A stretch of DNA of 64,000 nucleotides from Bin87 sp965197635 (GTDB taxonomy: Bacteria > Chloroflexota > Dehalococcoidia > Lucifugimonadales > UBA3495): the NCBI GenBank assembly GCA_965197635.1, contig CBDANN010000008.1:1674001-1738000 (forward strand), given 5' to 3'. Numbering within the stretch: the first letter of the stretch is position 1; each line of letters starts with the position of its first letter. The position numbers were made by a program, and so were the translations under genes. The notes below the pieces were generated by a model. The model did not search any database, was not told the origin of the DNA, and was given only the letters and a program-made list of their open reading frames with translations. This document shows positions 35,949 through 45,400 of this stretch, one piece after another.

Positions 35949-36432
35949 ATCGTTCGCTTTCTCCCGGCATTGATTTATCGCAATGGAAAGGGGGCGCGTG
36001 GGTGTGCTCACCCCGCCAAACTATTCTACCATCGCGAAACTGCACCGCCGCCGGGATGTCGGTACAGGCAAAATCCCCGCCCTTGTACAGCAGCGCCAAC
36101 CCCGGCGAGGCCGCGAGAGCATAGGCAAAAGTATCGCCGAAATTGAGTTGGGCCGGATGCCCACGACCTCTGCCATAGCGTTCGTAAGCGTTGGCGGCTA
36201 TTTCGGCCTGCTCCGCGTCAAACGGAACAATAATGACTGGCAGTTCCGCGAGCAATTCCTGGACTCTCCGTTGAACGATAGCGCCCCTTCCCATAGCGAC
36301 GATTAATAACTCCAACAATGTCGCCGCGGAAAGCAGTACCGGCCCATCGTTATCGACTGCCTGCCGAATTTCGTTGTGCCCTGGCTCCCCGGTGGCGAGG
36401 GCCATCAACGCGGAGGTGTCGGCTACCATCAC
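35299..36432 (-). CDS. PIN-domain (VapC-like) toxin with run-on C-terminus
   Basis: The PIN domain covers residues 1-134: VADTSALMALATGEP (first Asp), ATLLELLIVAMGRG (Glu), and LNFGDTFAYALAASPGLALL with YKGGDFACTD (last Asps). It is a Mg2+-dependent RNase family. Instead of ending near residue 135, as VapC proteins do, the frame has no stop until 35299. It therefore runs 240 codons further, across the start of the Usp gene in another frame, with Gly/Arg-rich shadow-like sequence. Translational coupling with the antitoxin upstream is kept (ATGA overlap). The true stop may have been lost. Confidence 0.7.
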   Translation of the reverse strand: MMVADTSALMALATGEPGHNEIRQAVDNDGPVLLSAATLLELLIVAMGRGAIVQRRVQELLAELPVIIVPFDAEQAEIAANAYERYGRGRGHPAQLNFGDTFAYALAASPGLALLYKGGDFACTDIPAAVQFRDGRIVWRGEHTHAPPFHCDKSMPGESERYVFESNSSSGRVGFGGAGVALCRAGGQVPFGSGGTGAGLRYPASQRAEHAAGRGGGTVADRGAGASRSLVGAHSATVGRRGCGIQSGDQSRSRRRRHRGAGGHRPGRAGGDVYPRSRRHLAVGDGQRYGQGPAHRTQPHAHRAGHRDGASVARHVPAVGNRAAGRFRPVGAGDTPRGERGDRVVRPDHSVAGHSHPGLLSASTHRGYAGTGRHSQL

Positions 36433-36683
36433 GGTGGTATGCCTTTAGGGCGACCAGTGGCATCGTCGAGATACCCGAGTTTCGCCATTCTCGCAGCGTT
36501 ATCCTGTTCGTTGGCGTCCCTGCGCTCGCGGGTGTACAAAGGCTTGGGTTCAGCCGTGCTGTCATCGAGATAATCCAGCGCCATCTCCAGCACCTGCTCC
36601 ACGGCGTCGGGGCCGGCAAAGCCCAGCCGCTGCGCCAGGGTCGCAATGCGGGCCGTAATATCCGGTTTCGTCAAGGCAGTCAT
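36429..36683 (-). CDS. VapB-like antitoxin
   Basis: The 84-residue product begins MTALTKPDITARIATLAQRL, then GFAGPDAVEQVLEMALDYLD. The N-terminal part looks like a helical DNA-binding domain and the C-terminal part is charged and flexible (AARMAKLGYLDDATGRPKG). Its stop overlaps the start of the PIN toxin, which is the standard antitoxin-toxin order. It should neutralise the PIN RNase and repress the operon. Confidence 0.7.
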   Translation of the reverse strand: MTALTKPDITARIATLAQRLGFAGPDAVEQVLEMALDYLDDSTAEPKPLYTRERRDANEQDNAARMAKLGYLDDATGRPKGIPP

Positions 36684-36699
36684 AAAGGCGTCTCCACAA

Positions 36700-36990
36700 T
36701 CACTTGGGCAACCCGAACTCGTCGTAGAGGTCGTCCTGCAACAATTCGGAGAGCGATTTCCTTTCGGGATTGGAGTTGATCAGCCCGGCTACATATTCGG
36801 CGCGGCTACACTCTCGCATAGCTCGTATCTCTTTGTCCGTGTACCATCGTTCCCGCTTGCCGGTACATTCGTCCAGATAGTCCAGCGCCGCGGCGGTCAC
36901 CTGCTCGGCGGCGTCGGGGCCGGCGAAGCCAAGCCGCTCGGCCAAAGCGGCGATGCGGGCCTCCATCTCCGGTTTCAGTGTGGTGGTCAT
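36700..36990 (-). CDS. Second VapB-like antitoxin paralogue
   Basis: The 96-residue product MTTTLKPEMEARIAALAERL, then GFAGPDAAEQVTAAALDYLD, closely matches the neighbouring antitoxin over the first 40 residues but has a different C-terminal half (RSLSELLQDDLYDEFGLPK-like). It lies 16 bp upstream on the same strand. No toxin of its own is visible, so it may be an orphan antitoxin or bind the same PIN protein. Confidence 0.65.
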   Translation of the reverse strand: MTTTLKPEMEARIAALAERLGFAGPDAAEQVTAAALDYLDECTGKRERWYTDKEIRAMRECSRAEYVAGLINSNPERKSLSELLQDDLYDEFGLPK

Positions 36991-37020
36991 GTCGTACTCC
37001 GTGGGTTCACGCCTTTGCGA

Positions 37021-38013
37021 TTATTGCCCCACTTGCAATTGTACGGTAGATGGGTCGACGCCGCAGTGTTGGAGCAAGGTTCGCGTATTTTTCCGCATTT
37101 GAACTGCGCTGCCGTGGGTATTAACGGCGAGCAATCCGTCGGTAATGGTTCTGTACTGGAAAAATTGATTGCCGGTCGGATGTGTCGGCTGGCTATGCAC
37201 AATGTAAATTCTTGCGCTCGACGGTACTGGCACATTTGCCGCCGTAAGCTTTCCCGAGGCATTCAGCCACGTTGCAGCCTCTACCAACATATCATTCCAG
37301 CGTCTCAGCTCTCGTACACAGCCATCAGGGAACCGGATGGCCTGCGGCGGTTGACTACGGCCTGGCGGATTGAATTCTGCCAACGATAGCGAACCAGGTT
37401 GGACGGCCGGCGTCTCAACGGCATTTGGCTCCAGCATTGCAACGATAGCCGGCGATTCCAGCGGGCCAGGCATTGGTGCCGTAGGTTGCGGGATCGGCTC
37501 CCAACTCAGGGCCGGCTCGTTGGCTGGTACAGGCCGGCCCGATGCCAGGTTGGGTCGCCACAGGAGTAGCAATTGCAATGCGCACTCGTGGGCTGGTGTA
37601 TCGCCAATCCGTATGTCCAGCACGAGTTTCTGTGCCATCGGCACCGGGTCGAAGGTTCGATACAGTTGCCAATGGTCGCCGTCGGTTACGCCCGCGTAGG
37701 CTATGCCCTGCTGGATGCAATAACCCACCGACTGCTCCAGGTGGTTTTCAACAATCGATCCCAGCCGTTTGGCTTCGATAACTGCGGCCGGTTGGTTTCC
37801 CGGGCTGGACAGGGCATAGTCCGCCCACCCTACATCGACGCGGTACTCCGGCGTTACCAGCGCCGGGTCGGACGCATCCCACCCCAACGCCGTCAGCAGT
37901 GGGTCGATGAGTGCTGTCCGTGTGCGTATCTCGTTGGCCCGTAGCATGGCGCCGTGTGTCCGTATTCGCTCTTGCAGCGTTTCGATTACGGTTACCAGGT
38001 CGTCCAGCGGCAT
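37021..38013 (-). CDS. HsdR-N-like PD-(D/E)XK protein, stand-alone
   Basis: The protein has 330 residues. The first 135 resemble the N-terminal nuclease domain of type I restriction HsdR subunits: NEIRTRTALIDPLLTALGWD, the catalytic Asp in YRVDVGWADYAL and Glu-x-Lys in AAVIEAKRLG, then QSVGYCIQQGIAYAGVTDG and WQLYRTF. A Pro-rich linker (about 165-215) follows, then a C-terminal domain ending RTLLQHCGVDPSTVQLQVGQ, which I do not recognise. There is no helicase domain and no HsdM or HsdS gene nearby. It sits among toxin-antitoxin genes, so a defence or modified-DNA-sensing role is possible. Confidence 0.75.
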   Translation of the reverse strand: MPLDDLVTVIETLQERIRTHGAMLRANEIRTRTALIDPLLTALGWDASDPALVTPEYRVDVGWADYALSSPGNQPAAVIEAKRLGSIVENHLEQSVGYCIQQGIAYAGVTDGDHWQLYRTFDPVPMAQKLVLDIRIGDTPAHECALQLLLLWRPNLASGRPVPANEPALSWEPIPQPTAPMPGPLESPAIVAMLEPNAVETPAVQPGSLSLAEFNPPGRSQPPQAIRFPDGCVRELRRWNDMLVEAATWLNASGKLTAANVPVPSSARIYIVHSQPTHPTGNQFFQYRTITDGLLAVNTHGSAVQMRKNTRTLLQHCGVDPSTVQLQVGQ

Positions 38014-38037
38014 ATAGTTTTCAGCTCCGAAGGGCGG

Positions 38038-38499
38038 TCAGGCGGCTTGTTCGGCTACCGCCGCTGCAGGGCTGCGGCCCATGGCCTCCAAGGCAGCCAT
38101 CACTTGGCCTATCGGCGTGCAATAGTCCAGGTGGAGCAGTGGCGCCGCGTCCTGCTCGCTGATGCGCAGCCGTTCCGCCAATTGCGCCAGGGTGATGCCC
38201 TGCTCGCGCATGGCCGCGTACAGGTCGAGCTGGGCGGCGATGAGTGGTTGGACGGTGAGCAGTTCCTGCCCTTTCTGGTAAGGGCTGGGCGTGGGCAGTT
38301 GACGCCCGCGGTCAACGTAAACGGATAGAGCTACCACCATGCAATCCTCGGCGAGGATGATGGTCTCCTTGAAGGTTTTCCCGCCAGTATGAGCGAATGG
38401 TATATCGGGGAAAGAGACCACAAAGCCCCATCCCCCTTCGGAGTCATCGGGCACGATATTGCAAGGAAAAGTGTATCCTTCCGCCGGTCTATGTTTAAA
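38038..38499 (-). pseudogene. hicB: HicB antitoxin, start removed by IS1380 copy D
   Basis: The frame reads YTFPCNIVPDDSEGGWGFVV, then SFPDIPFAHTGGKTFKETII, LAEDCMVVALSVYVDRG, and a C-terminal helix-turn-helix (MREQGITLAQLAERLRISEQ). This is the standard HicB layout of a partial RNase H fold plus DNA-binding domain. No start codon remains between the IS border at 38500 and the conserved YTFPCNI. In-frame translation would have to come from inside the IS (ATG 38628). The antitoxin is therefore probably not made normally. Its HicA partner lies on the far side of the IS. Confidence 0.82.
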
Positions 38500-40142
38500 C
38501 CCCAATCCACCGAAAGGATGAGGTTGGTGTCGTGCTGAAGGGTTGAAAAAGTGCTCCCGGCTTCGGGGATATGGTTTGTGAACAAGGAGCACCCAACGGA
38601 TGCTACCACCTGAGCGCCTTGAGCGCATCCAGGTCGCCTTCGACGATCACCGCCTGGTGGCCAACGCCGGACTGATCCTGCCGGTCACGCTGGCCCATCA
38701 CCTGGGTCTGGGCGAACTGGTGGACCGCCACGTTGACTTGGGAGATGCACCGGGTCGTGCGAATGCTGGGGACAAGATGCTGACCCTGGTGGCGTCGGCC
38801 CTGGCCGGTGGCGACTGCATCGACGACGCCGACGCGCTGCGCGCTGGCGGGACCGAGCAGGTGCTGGGCTGTGTGGTCAAGGCGCCGTCCACGTTGGGTA
38901 CGTTCCTGCGGAGTTTCCGTTGGGGCCACGCGCGGCAGCTGGATCGGGTGAGCCGTGAGGCGCTGGCCCGAGCCTGGGGCGCCGGGGCCGGACCGGGCGA
39001 TGATCCGTTGACCATCGACCTGGACTCCACCATCTGTGAGACCTACGGTCCGGCCAAGGAAGGGGCGCGCCGCCACACCTACACCGGCCAGCGGGGCTAT
39101 CACCCGCTGTTCGCCGTCGCCGCTGGCACCGGCGACGTGCTGATGGCTCGGCTGCGCCAGGGACGCGCCAACACCGCTCGCGGCGCGCCCACTTCCTGCG
39201 AGAGACGGTAAGGCGAGTTGCGCCGGAGCCACCGGACCGCTCACCATGCGGGCCGACAGCGGCTTCTACAACCACGACATCGTCGCCGTCTGCCGCAAGA
39301 TGAAGGTCCGCTTCTCCATCACCGTCCGCCAGCACGCCCAGTTGCGCAATCTCATCGCAGCCATACCTGAAGAGGACTGGACGCCCATCCCTTACTGGCA
39401 CGGAGGGCGCCGCCGACGTGGCCGAAACCAGCTACACTCCCTTCGCCAGTGAGCCCGATGCTGTGCCGGTGCGTCTCATCGTCCGAAGGGTGCAGCCCAC
39501 GCCCAACTCCCAGCTGGCCCTCTTGGTCGACTACAGCTATCACGGCTTCATCACCGATAGAGACGGCGACATGGAACTGGAGGCCGATCATCGCCGCCGC
39601 GAGATCGAGAACGCCATCCGCGACCTCAAGTACGTCTCAACCACCTGCCCTCGGGCCGCTTCCCCGCCATTCCAGACGATGGCCCACAACCTGGCCCGCT
39701 GGACCACGCGCCTCGGGCTGGGCGAGCCGGTGGCGACCACCAAGACCCTGCGCAGGCGCTTCTTCTCCCTGGCCGGACGCCTCACCCGCAAGGCGCCGCC
39801 TCACTTTGAATCTCCCCCAGGGCTGGCCCTGGCGAAACCAGTTCAGCAGCGCCCTGGCCAACTGCGCGCCTGCCACTCCCTTCTTGACCACGCCCGCGGC
39901 GTCTGACCTGTCCACCAGATTACCTAACTGTCTGGCCCAGCCGCGCCAGGCTCGGCTCCTGATGGCCTCCGCCGGCGATCGGCGCTGAAAATCGCTTCCC
40001 GCGCCGCTAACTCGTCAACATCTCTTTGGACCGGCATCCACGCCCCACATCGTCCATTTCATCGGCATCAGGTCCCCGCCAGCCCGCTGGTCCCTCATCC
40101 CTCCTCTGACCGCCGCCACGGTTTCCCTTCGGTGGATTCGGG
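38500..40142 (+). mobile_element. IS1380 copy D, decayed, inside hicAB
   Basis: The ends are CCCCAATCCACCGA at 38500 and TCGGTGGATTCGGG ending 40142; both 14-bp repeats are still intact. The flanks TTAAA and CTAAA agree in four of five bases. The body is very close to copy E but 67 bp shorter. More than ten small deletions of about 1-25 bp are scattered along it and few substitutions. It separates hicA from hicB. Confidence 0.9.
38600..39887 (+). pseudogene. IS1380 transposase (copy D), many small deletions
   Basis: Translation matches the copy E transposase from MLPPERLERIQVAFDD to about residue 193. It then shifts at a 1-bp loss (GCGGCCC to GCGCCC) and again after a 4-bp loss 35 bp later. 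Further losses near 39405, 39572, 39598, 39632, 39795 and 39860 scatter the rest across frames. The catalytic NAIRDLKYG region is missing in part. It is not functional, but its ends could be acted on by the intact copies. Confidence 0.88.
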
Positions 40143-40326
40143 CTAAATCTCTGAGCATATCCAACAGCAGCCCCGGCCCGATTTCGCCGTGCTGCACGAT
40201 GGTTTCCCGGTCTTCCAAGTAGAACGTGCCATGACTGCCTTTGCCCCGCGCCGGATCGAAATACCATTCCAAACCGTTGCGGCGGGCATAACGCCGGGCG
40301 CGTCTTACGAATTCCCTTCCATTCAT
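40143..40326 (-). pseudogene. hicA: HicA toxin, 3' end cut by IS1380 copy D
   Basis: From ATG 40326: MNGREFVRRARRYARRNGLE, then the HicA catalytic region GKGSHGTFYLEDRETIVQHG (active-site His in GSHG) and LLLDMLRDL. This is a nearly full HicA double-stranded-RNA-binding-fold mRNA interferase. It lacks only the last few residues, which were displaced across the IS (NIDRRK lies at 38470-38490). Translation now runs into the IS end. The order hicA then hicB on the minus strand is the usual one. Confidence 0.82.
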
Positions 40327-40373
40327 CGGATGACTCTAGCACCCGCAAGGCGCGCCTCCAAAACGCGATTCTC

Positions 40374-42278
40374 TTACTCCTCCAGCGTCGTAATATCCCC
40401 CGGGTCCAGGCCCAACTCCTGCGCCTTCAGCAGGCGGCGCATTATTTTGCCGGAGCGGGTCTTGGGGAGGGTTGGGGTGAACTCGATTTCGGAGGGGACG
40501 GCGATGGGGCCCAGCTCGCGGCGGACGTGGAGCTGGAGCTCGTTGATCATGCGGTCGGAGCCTTCGCTGCCCATGCGGAGGGTAACGAAGCCCTTGATGA
40601 CCTCGCCGCGCAGCTCGTCGGGCTTGCCGATGACCGCGGCCTCGGCGACCTGGGGATGCGACACCAATGCCGACTCCACCTCGGCCGAGCCGATGCGGTG
40701 GCCAGCCACGTTGAGCACGTCGTCGGCCCGGCCCACCACCATGTAGTAGCCGTCGGCGTCGCGCAGGGCCACGTCGCCGGAGGAGTACACCCCCGGCAGC
40801 TGGTTCCAGGTTTCGGCGTAGCGGTCGGGGTCGCCCCACACGGTGCGGGAGAAGTGGGGGAACGGCCGCCGGATCACCAGAAAACCGCCCTTGTCGGGCT
40901 CCTCGATGGGCTGGCCTTCGCGATCAACGATGTCCATGACCGCGCCGGGCAGGGGTTTGCCGACTCGTCCAGGCCGCGACGCCATGGTGGCGGTGGTGCC
41001 CAGGCAGGGGCCGCCGGTCTCGGTCTGCCACCAGTTGTCCACCATGTGCGCCCACTCGCCGCTGCCGCAGATGTGCTCGTAGGCCCAGCGCAGGGCTTCG
41101 GGGTTCAGCGGTTCGCCGGCACAGGTGAGGAAGCGCAGGGAGCGCAGGTTGTAACGGCTGGCCGGCTCCTCGCCGTAGCGCATGAGCATCCGCACCGCCG
41201 TGGGCGCGGTGAAGATCACGTTGACGCCGTACTTCTCGATGACCTCGTAGAACACGGCGTTGTGGGGGAAGTCGGGCGCGCCTTCGCGGAACACCGTGGT
41301 CGCGCCGGCGACGAGGGGCGCATAGACGATGTAGCTGTGGCCGACGACCCAGCCGATGTCGGACATGCACCAGAAGACGTCGTTGTCCTTGACGTCCCAG
41401 AAGTTCTTGAAGTGGTAGTGGGTGCCGACCATGTAGCCGCCGTGGACGTGGACGACGCCCTTGGGCTTGCCGGTGGTGCCGCTGGTGTAGAGGATGTAGA
41501 GCGGGTCTTCGGCGTCCATGACCTCGGCGGGGCAGTCGATGGCGCTGTTGGCCATCAGTTCGTCGAAGTCAGTCTCGCCGTCGCGCAGGTCCTCGCGGGC
41601 CAGCTCGCGGCGGAACACGATGACGCTCTCCAGGCTGTCGCAGCCCGCCACGGCCTCGTCGGCGATGCCCTTGAGGTCAACGCGGTTGCCGCGGCGGTAG
41701 CCCACGTCGCCGGTGATCAGGGCCTTGGCGCTGGCGTCCTGGATGCGGTCGCGCAGGGAGCCGACGCTGAAGCCGGCATAGACCACGCTGTGGATGGCCC
41801 CGATGCGGGCGCAGGCCAGCATACTGATGGCCCCCTCCGGCGTCAGCGGCATGTAGATGACCACCCGGTCGCCCTTGCCCACGCCCAGGGACTTGAGGCC
41901 GTTGGCGAAGCGGTTGACCTGCTGGGCCAGGCGGGCGTAGGTATAGACCTGCTCGGCGCCGTCCTCGCCCAGCCAGATGAGGGCGGCCTTGTTGCGCCGC
42001 TCGGTGGTCAGGTGGCGGTCCAGGGCGTTGTAGGCGATGTTGGTCTGGCCGCCGACGAACCAGCGGAAGTTGGGGTACTCCCACTGGAAAACGTCGTCCC
42101 ACTTGCGGAACCAGTGCAGTTCCTCGGCGGCCTCGGCCCAGAACCCTTCGGGGTCGGCCACGGAGCGGGCGTACACGCCGTCGTAGTCGGACATGGTGGC
42201 CTGTCCGGAGACGTGGGGCGGCGGCGGGATTTCGCCGGACTCCTGCAAAAGATGGTCAATCTGTCCCTGCTGAACCAT
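40374..42278 (-). CDS. acsA: Acetyl-CoA synthetase (AMP-forming)
   Basis: The protein converts acetate, ATP and CoA to acetyl-CoA, AMP and PPi in the cytoplasm. At 634 residues it is close to the usual roughly 650. Motifs: WFVGGQTNIAYNALDRHL (75-92), the P-loop YTSGTTGKPKG (264-274), DNWWQTETGG (about 400), YSSGDVALRDADGYYMVVGR and the hinge, and the C-terminal PKTRSGKIMRR with the regulatory Lys at about 611, which lysine acetylases commonly target. The promoter is single and on the minus strand. A neighbouring function is not evident, since the next genes are hicA and the RCC1-like protein. Confidence 0.95.
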   Translation of the reverse strand: MVQQGQIDHLLQESGEIPPPPHVSGQATMSDYDGVYARSVADPEGFWAEAAEELHWFRKWDDVFQWEYPNFRWFVGGQTNIAYNALDRHLTTERRNKAALIWLGEDGAEQVYTYARLAQQVNRFANGLKSLGVGKGDRVVIYMPLTPEGAISMLACARIGAIHSVVYAGFSVGSLRDRIQDASAKALITGDVGYRRGNRVDLKGIADEAVAGCDSLESVIVFRRELAREDLRDGETDFDELMANSAIDCPAEVMDAEDPLYILYTSGTTGKPKGVVHVHGGYMVGTHYHFKNFWDVKDNDVFWCMSDIGWVVGHSYIVYAPLVAGATTVFREGAPDFPHNAVFYEVIEKYGVNVIFTAPTAVRMLMRYGEEPASRYNLRSLRFLTCAGEPLNPEALRWAYEHICGSGEWAHMVDNWWQTETGGPCLGTTATMASRPGRVGKPLPGAVMDIVDREGQPIEEPDKGGFLVIRRPFPHFSRTVWGDPDRYAETWNQLPGVYSSGDVALRDADGYYMVVGRADDVLNVAGHRIGSAEVESALVSHPQVAEAAVIGKPDELRGEVIKGFVTLRMGSEGSDRMINELQLHVRRELGPIAVPSEIEFTPTLPKTRSGKIMRRLLKAQELGLDPGDITTLEE

Positions 42279-42320
42279 AAAAGCGCACCTCGCACATGAG
42301 CGTGTTTATTGAGTGCGCTT

Positions 42321-42326
42321 ATTGTA
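42321..42326 (-). promoter_or_regulatory. -10 element of the acetyl-CoA synthetase gene
   Basis: TACAAT on the minus strand lies 42 bp before the start codon. The upstream region has no strong -35 match. Similar TACAAT boxes precede the restriction-modification and rhodanese genes. Confidence 0.45.
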
Positions 42327-42411
42327 CCGGGATTGGCGGGATGGCGTTGGGGCGCGCGACTCCTGGCTCGATTGCGCCGCAGTCCGGCTCATTGACGTGG
42401 GGATACAAACA

Positions 42412-45400
42412 CTATTCTAAATCCAACTCGTCCCAATCGACAAAACTCCGGTTGCCGACAATGTCCAGCAGAGCCGGCGGAGTAGCCGACCCGGACGAGT
42501 TGTGTCCCCAGCACATGACCGCGCCAGAAGACGTCAGTCCGCAGGCGTGGATACTGCCTACGTTCACCGATTGAAACTCACCCGCTGGGGGATTAAACCT
42601 TCCGGCATAGTCGTCGCCCCAACAAGTGATTGCGCCGTCGTCCAGCGCTCCGCAGGCTTGGTCCGCGCCCGCGCTGACCCATCTGTATTTCCCGTCGGGA
42701 GGGCTGGCTTGTCCATCACTATTTTCTCCGTCGCATACGATTGAACCGTCCAATCGCAAAGCGCAGAAATAACCCCACCCGACACTGACGGACGCAAAGG
42801 CGCCTCCCGGAGCGACGGGAACATCGTCGCCGCCCCAACACCGGAGCGTACGGTCACTCCTGATGCCGCAGGTGAGCCGGGAGCCAGTATCGACCGCAAG
42901 GAACTTTTCGCCCATTTGTGACGTGACGAGGCTCCCGATGTAATCCCAGCACTCGATGGACCCGTCAGCGCGAAGCCCGCAACTATGAGACAAGCCCAAG
43001 CTGACGCTGGTGAACGTACCTTCCGGTGGTGTCGTCACTCCATGAACATCCGTGCCCCAACATAAGACCTTGCCAGTGACCAGAACCCCGCAGGTATGCA
43101 CGTCGCCGGCGCCAATGGAAATGAACGTGCCGGCCGGCGGGAACGCTTGGCCGTTCTCATTGCCGCCCCAACAGGTTGCCTCGCCGTCGGATTTCAGCGC
43201 GCAAGTATGCCTAACTCCCGACGTTATTGCGGAGAACTCCTGAGGCGGCGGCGTGCGTTCTCCGTCGGAATGGCGCAGGCAGGTGATGCTCTCGTCTTGT
43301 GCCAACGTGCAGGTGTATTCCACTCCTGCGGTTCGCACGTGCAGGGTGTCGGGCGGATTTGCGATCGGCCCAAGGTAACCCATGTTCCAGCACACCACGA
43401 AACCGTATTCGTGCAGGGCGCAGGCTTGCCCAAATCCCGTGCCAATGGACACGAACTTTCCTGCGACGGGCAGCGCTTCAGCATACAAGGATGAGAATTT
43501 GCCCCAACAGGCAATGCTTCCGTCCTTTCGTATCCCGCAGGTGTCCAACGATTCAGCGTCCACCGCCACGAATTTTCCGGAGGGCGGATCGGCCTGACCG
43601 GCGTAGTCGCCGCCCCAATCATCATTGGAACCCCAACACTCGACGGTTTCGTCGTCTTTTACACCGCAAGAATGGCCGTCGCCCACACTCACGGATTTAA
43701 ATGTGCCGCCAGGAGGCGACGCCTCGCCGTATTCATTCGAACCCCAGCAGACCACCTCGTCTTCAATGGTAACGCCGCAGCTATGGTAACTGTGCGTGCT
43801 GATCGACCTGAACGAGCCTGGCGGCGGCGAAGTGCGCCCCGTGGGTTGACCGGTAAACGGGTGGCGGTCGGAACCCCAACACGCAACGCTGCCATCAGTC
43901 CGCAGGCCGCAGCTATAACCGGAGCCGGCGCTCACCGACTGAAACACGCCGTGGGGCGGAGACGCCTCACCGTAGGTATCCTGGCCCCAGCAGTCCAGCG
44001 CGCCGGTGGTTCGCACAGCGCAGGCGTGGTCGGAGCCGGCGCTGACGTCGATGAACGGGCCGCTGGGAGTGTCCACCTCCCCATATTCGTTCCAGCACAA
44101 CGCTGCGCCGTCGCTTCGCAACCCGCAAGACATTTGCCTGTCCATGCTGAGAGCGACAAACAGGTTCTCGAGCGGGTTTGGATGAGCCTCCGCCTGTGGA
44201 TTGAGCGGAGAGGCCACTGGCGCCGGAGGGGGCCCGGCCGGCAAGTTAGCCGAAGCCGCCGCGGTCGCCGCCGCTTGGGCAAACTCGTCAGCGTGGGGGC
44301 CGTAGGCAACGGCCAGACCCCTGCCAAGGTCGCCCCAGCATACGGCGGTTCCATCTTTACGGAGGCCGCAGGCGTAGTCATCGCCGGCGCTGACGGCGGC
44401 AAACGTGCCGGCCGGCGGCGTGGCCTGGCCGTAGTAGTCGTTGCCCCAGCAGGCCACCGTGCCGTCGAGCCTGATGCCGCAGGCGTGGCTTTGGCCGGCG
44501 CTGACGGCCTGGAAGCGGAGGTACGGCGCAGCCTCGCGTCCGCTTCCCGTGGAACCCCAGCAAACCACGCGGTCGTTGGTCTTCAACCCGCAGGCATACC
44601 GGTCGCCGACGCTGACCGAGCGGAACTCGCCGGCCGGCGGCGTGACCTGATAGTAGTCGTCAACATCCCAGCATTGCACGGCTCCGTCCGTTGTCACGCC
44701 GCAGGTGTAGTCGCCCACGCTGACCGACTGGAAAGTTCCTTCCGGCGTCGCCTCGTCCGGGTCCACGTCGATGTCCCAGCAAACCACCGTGTCGTCAGTC
44801 TTGATCCCGCAAGCGCGGTGATAGCCGCCGGCGCTCACCGACTTGAACGTCGTGTTGGCGTCCGGCAGTTTCACCTGGTCGTCGGCGTCAGGGTCATTGC
44901 TCCAGCAAAGGACCCGGCCGTCGCTTTGCACCCCGCAGGCATGATAGTCCGCCACGCTGACGGATTGGAAACTGCCCGCCGGCGGCGTCAGCGCGGCACG
45001 CTGATCGCTCCAGCAGGCCACCTCACCGTTGGCCTGTATCCCGCAGGTGTGGATACTTGCCGGCGCTGATGGCGGTGAAGTGGGTTGGCGGGGCAAGGTC
45101 ATCGTTTACGTCGTCGCGGTCCCAGCATACCGGCGCGCCTTCGGTAGCCAAACCGCACGCATACGCCACGCCGCCATGAGCAAAACTGAAGTTGTCCGGT
45201 GGCTGAGACTCTCCCAAACGGTTGGAGCCCCAGCAGTCCACCGCGCCATCGGGGCGCACTCCGCAGTTGTGGTCGGCGCCGGCGCTGATGGACTGGAAAG
45301 CTACCGCCGGCGGCGTGGCCTGGCCGGCGTCATAGCCCCGATAGACCTCGTTGGAACCCCAGCAAACAGTAGCCCCGTCGGTTTTCAGGCCGCAGGTGTG

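Noticed and set aside
40527..42299. 590-codon open frame on the plus strand opposite acetyl-CoA synthetase
   Set aside because: It is an antisense shadow of a strongly conserved gene in GC-rich DNA; its His/Gly/Val/Ala-rich composition has no domain.
45050..45066. Programmed frameshift in the RCC1-like gene
   Set aside because: No slippery heptamer is present (GGCAAGTAT); a simple one-base insertion explains the split better.
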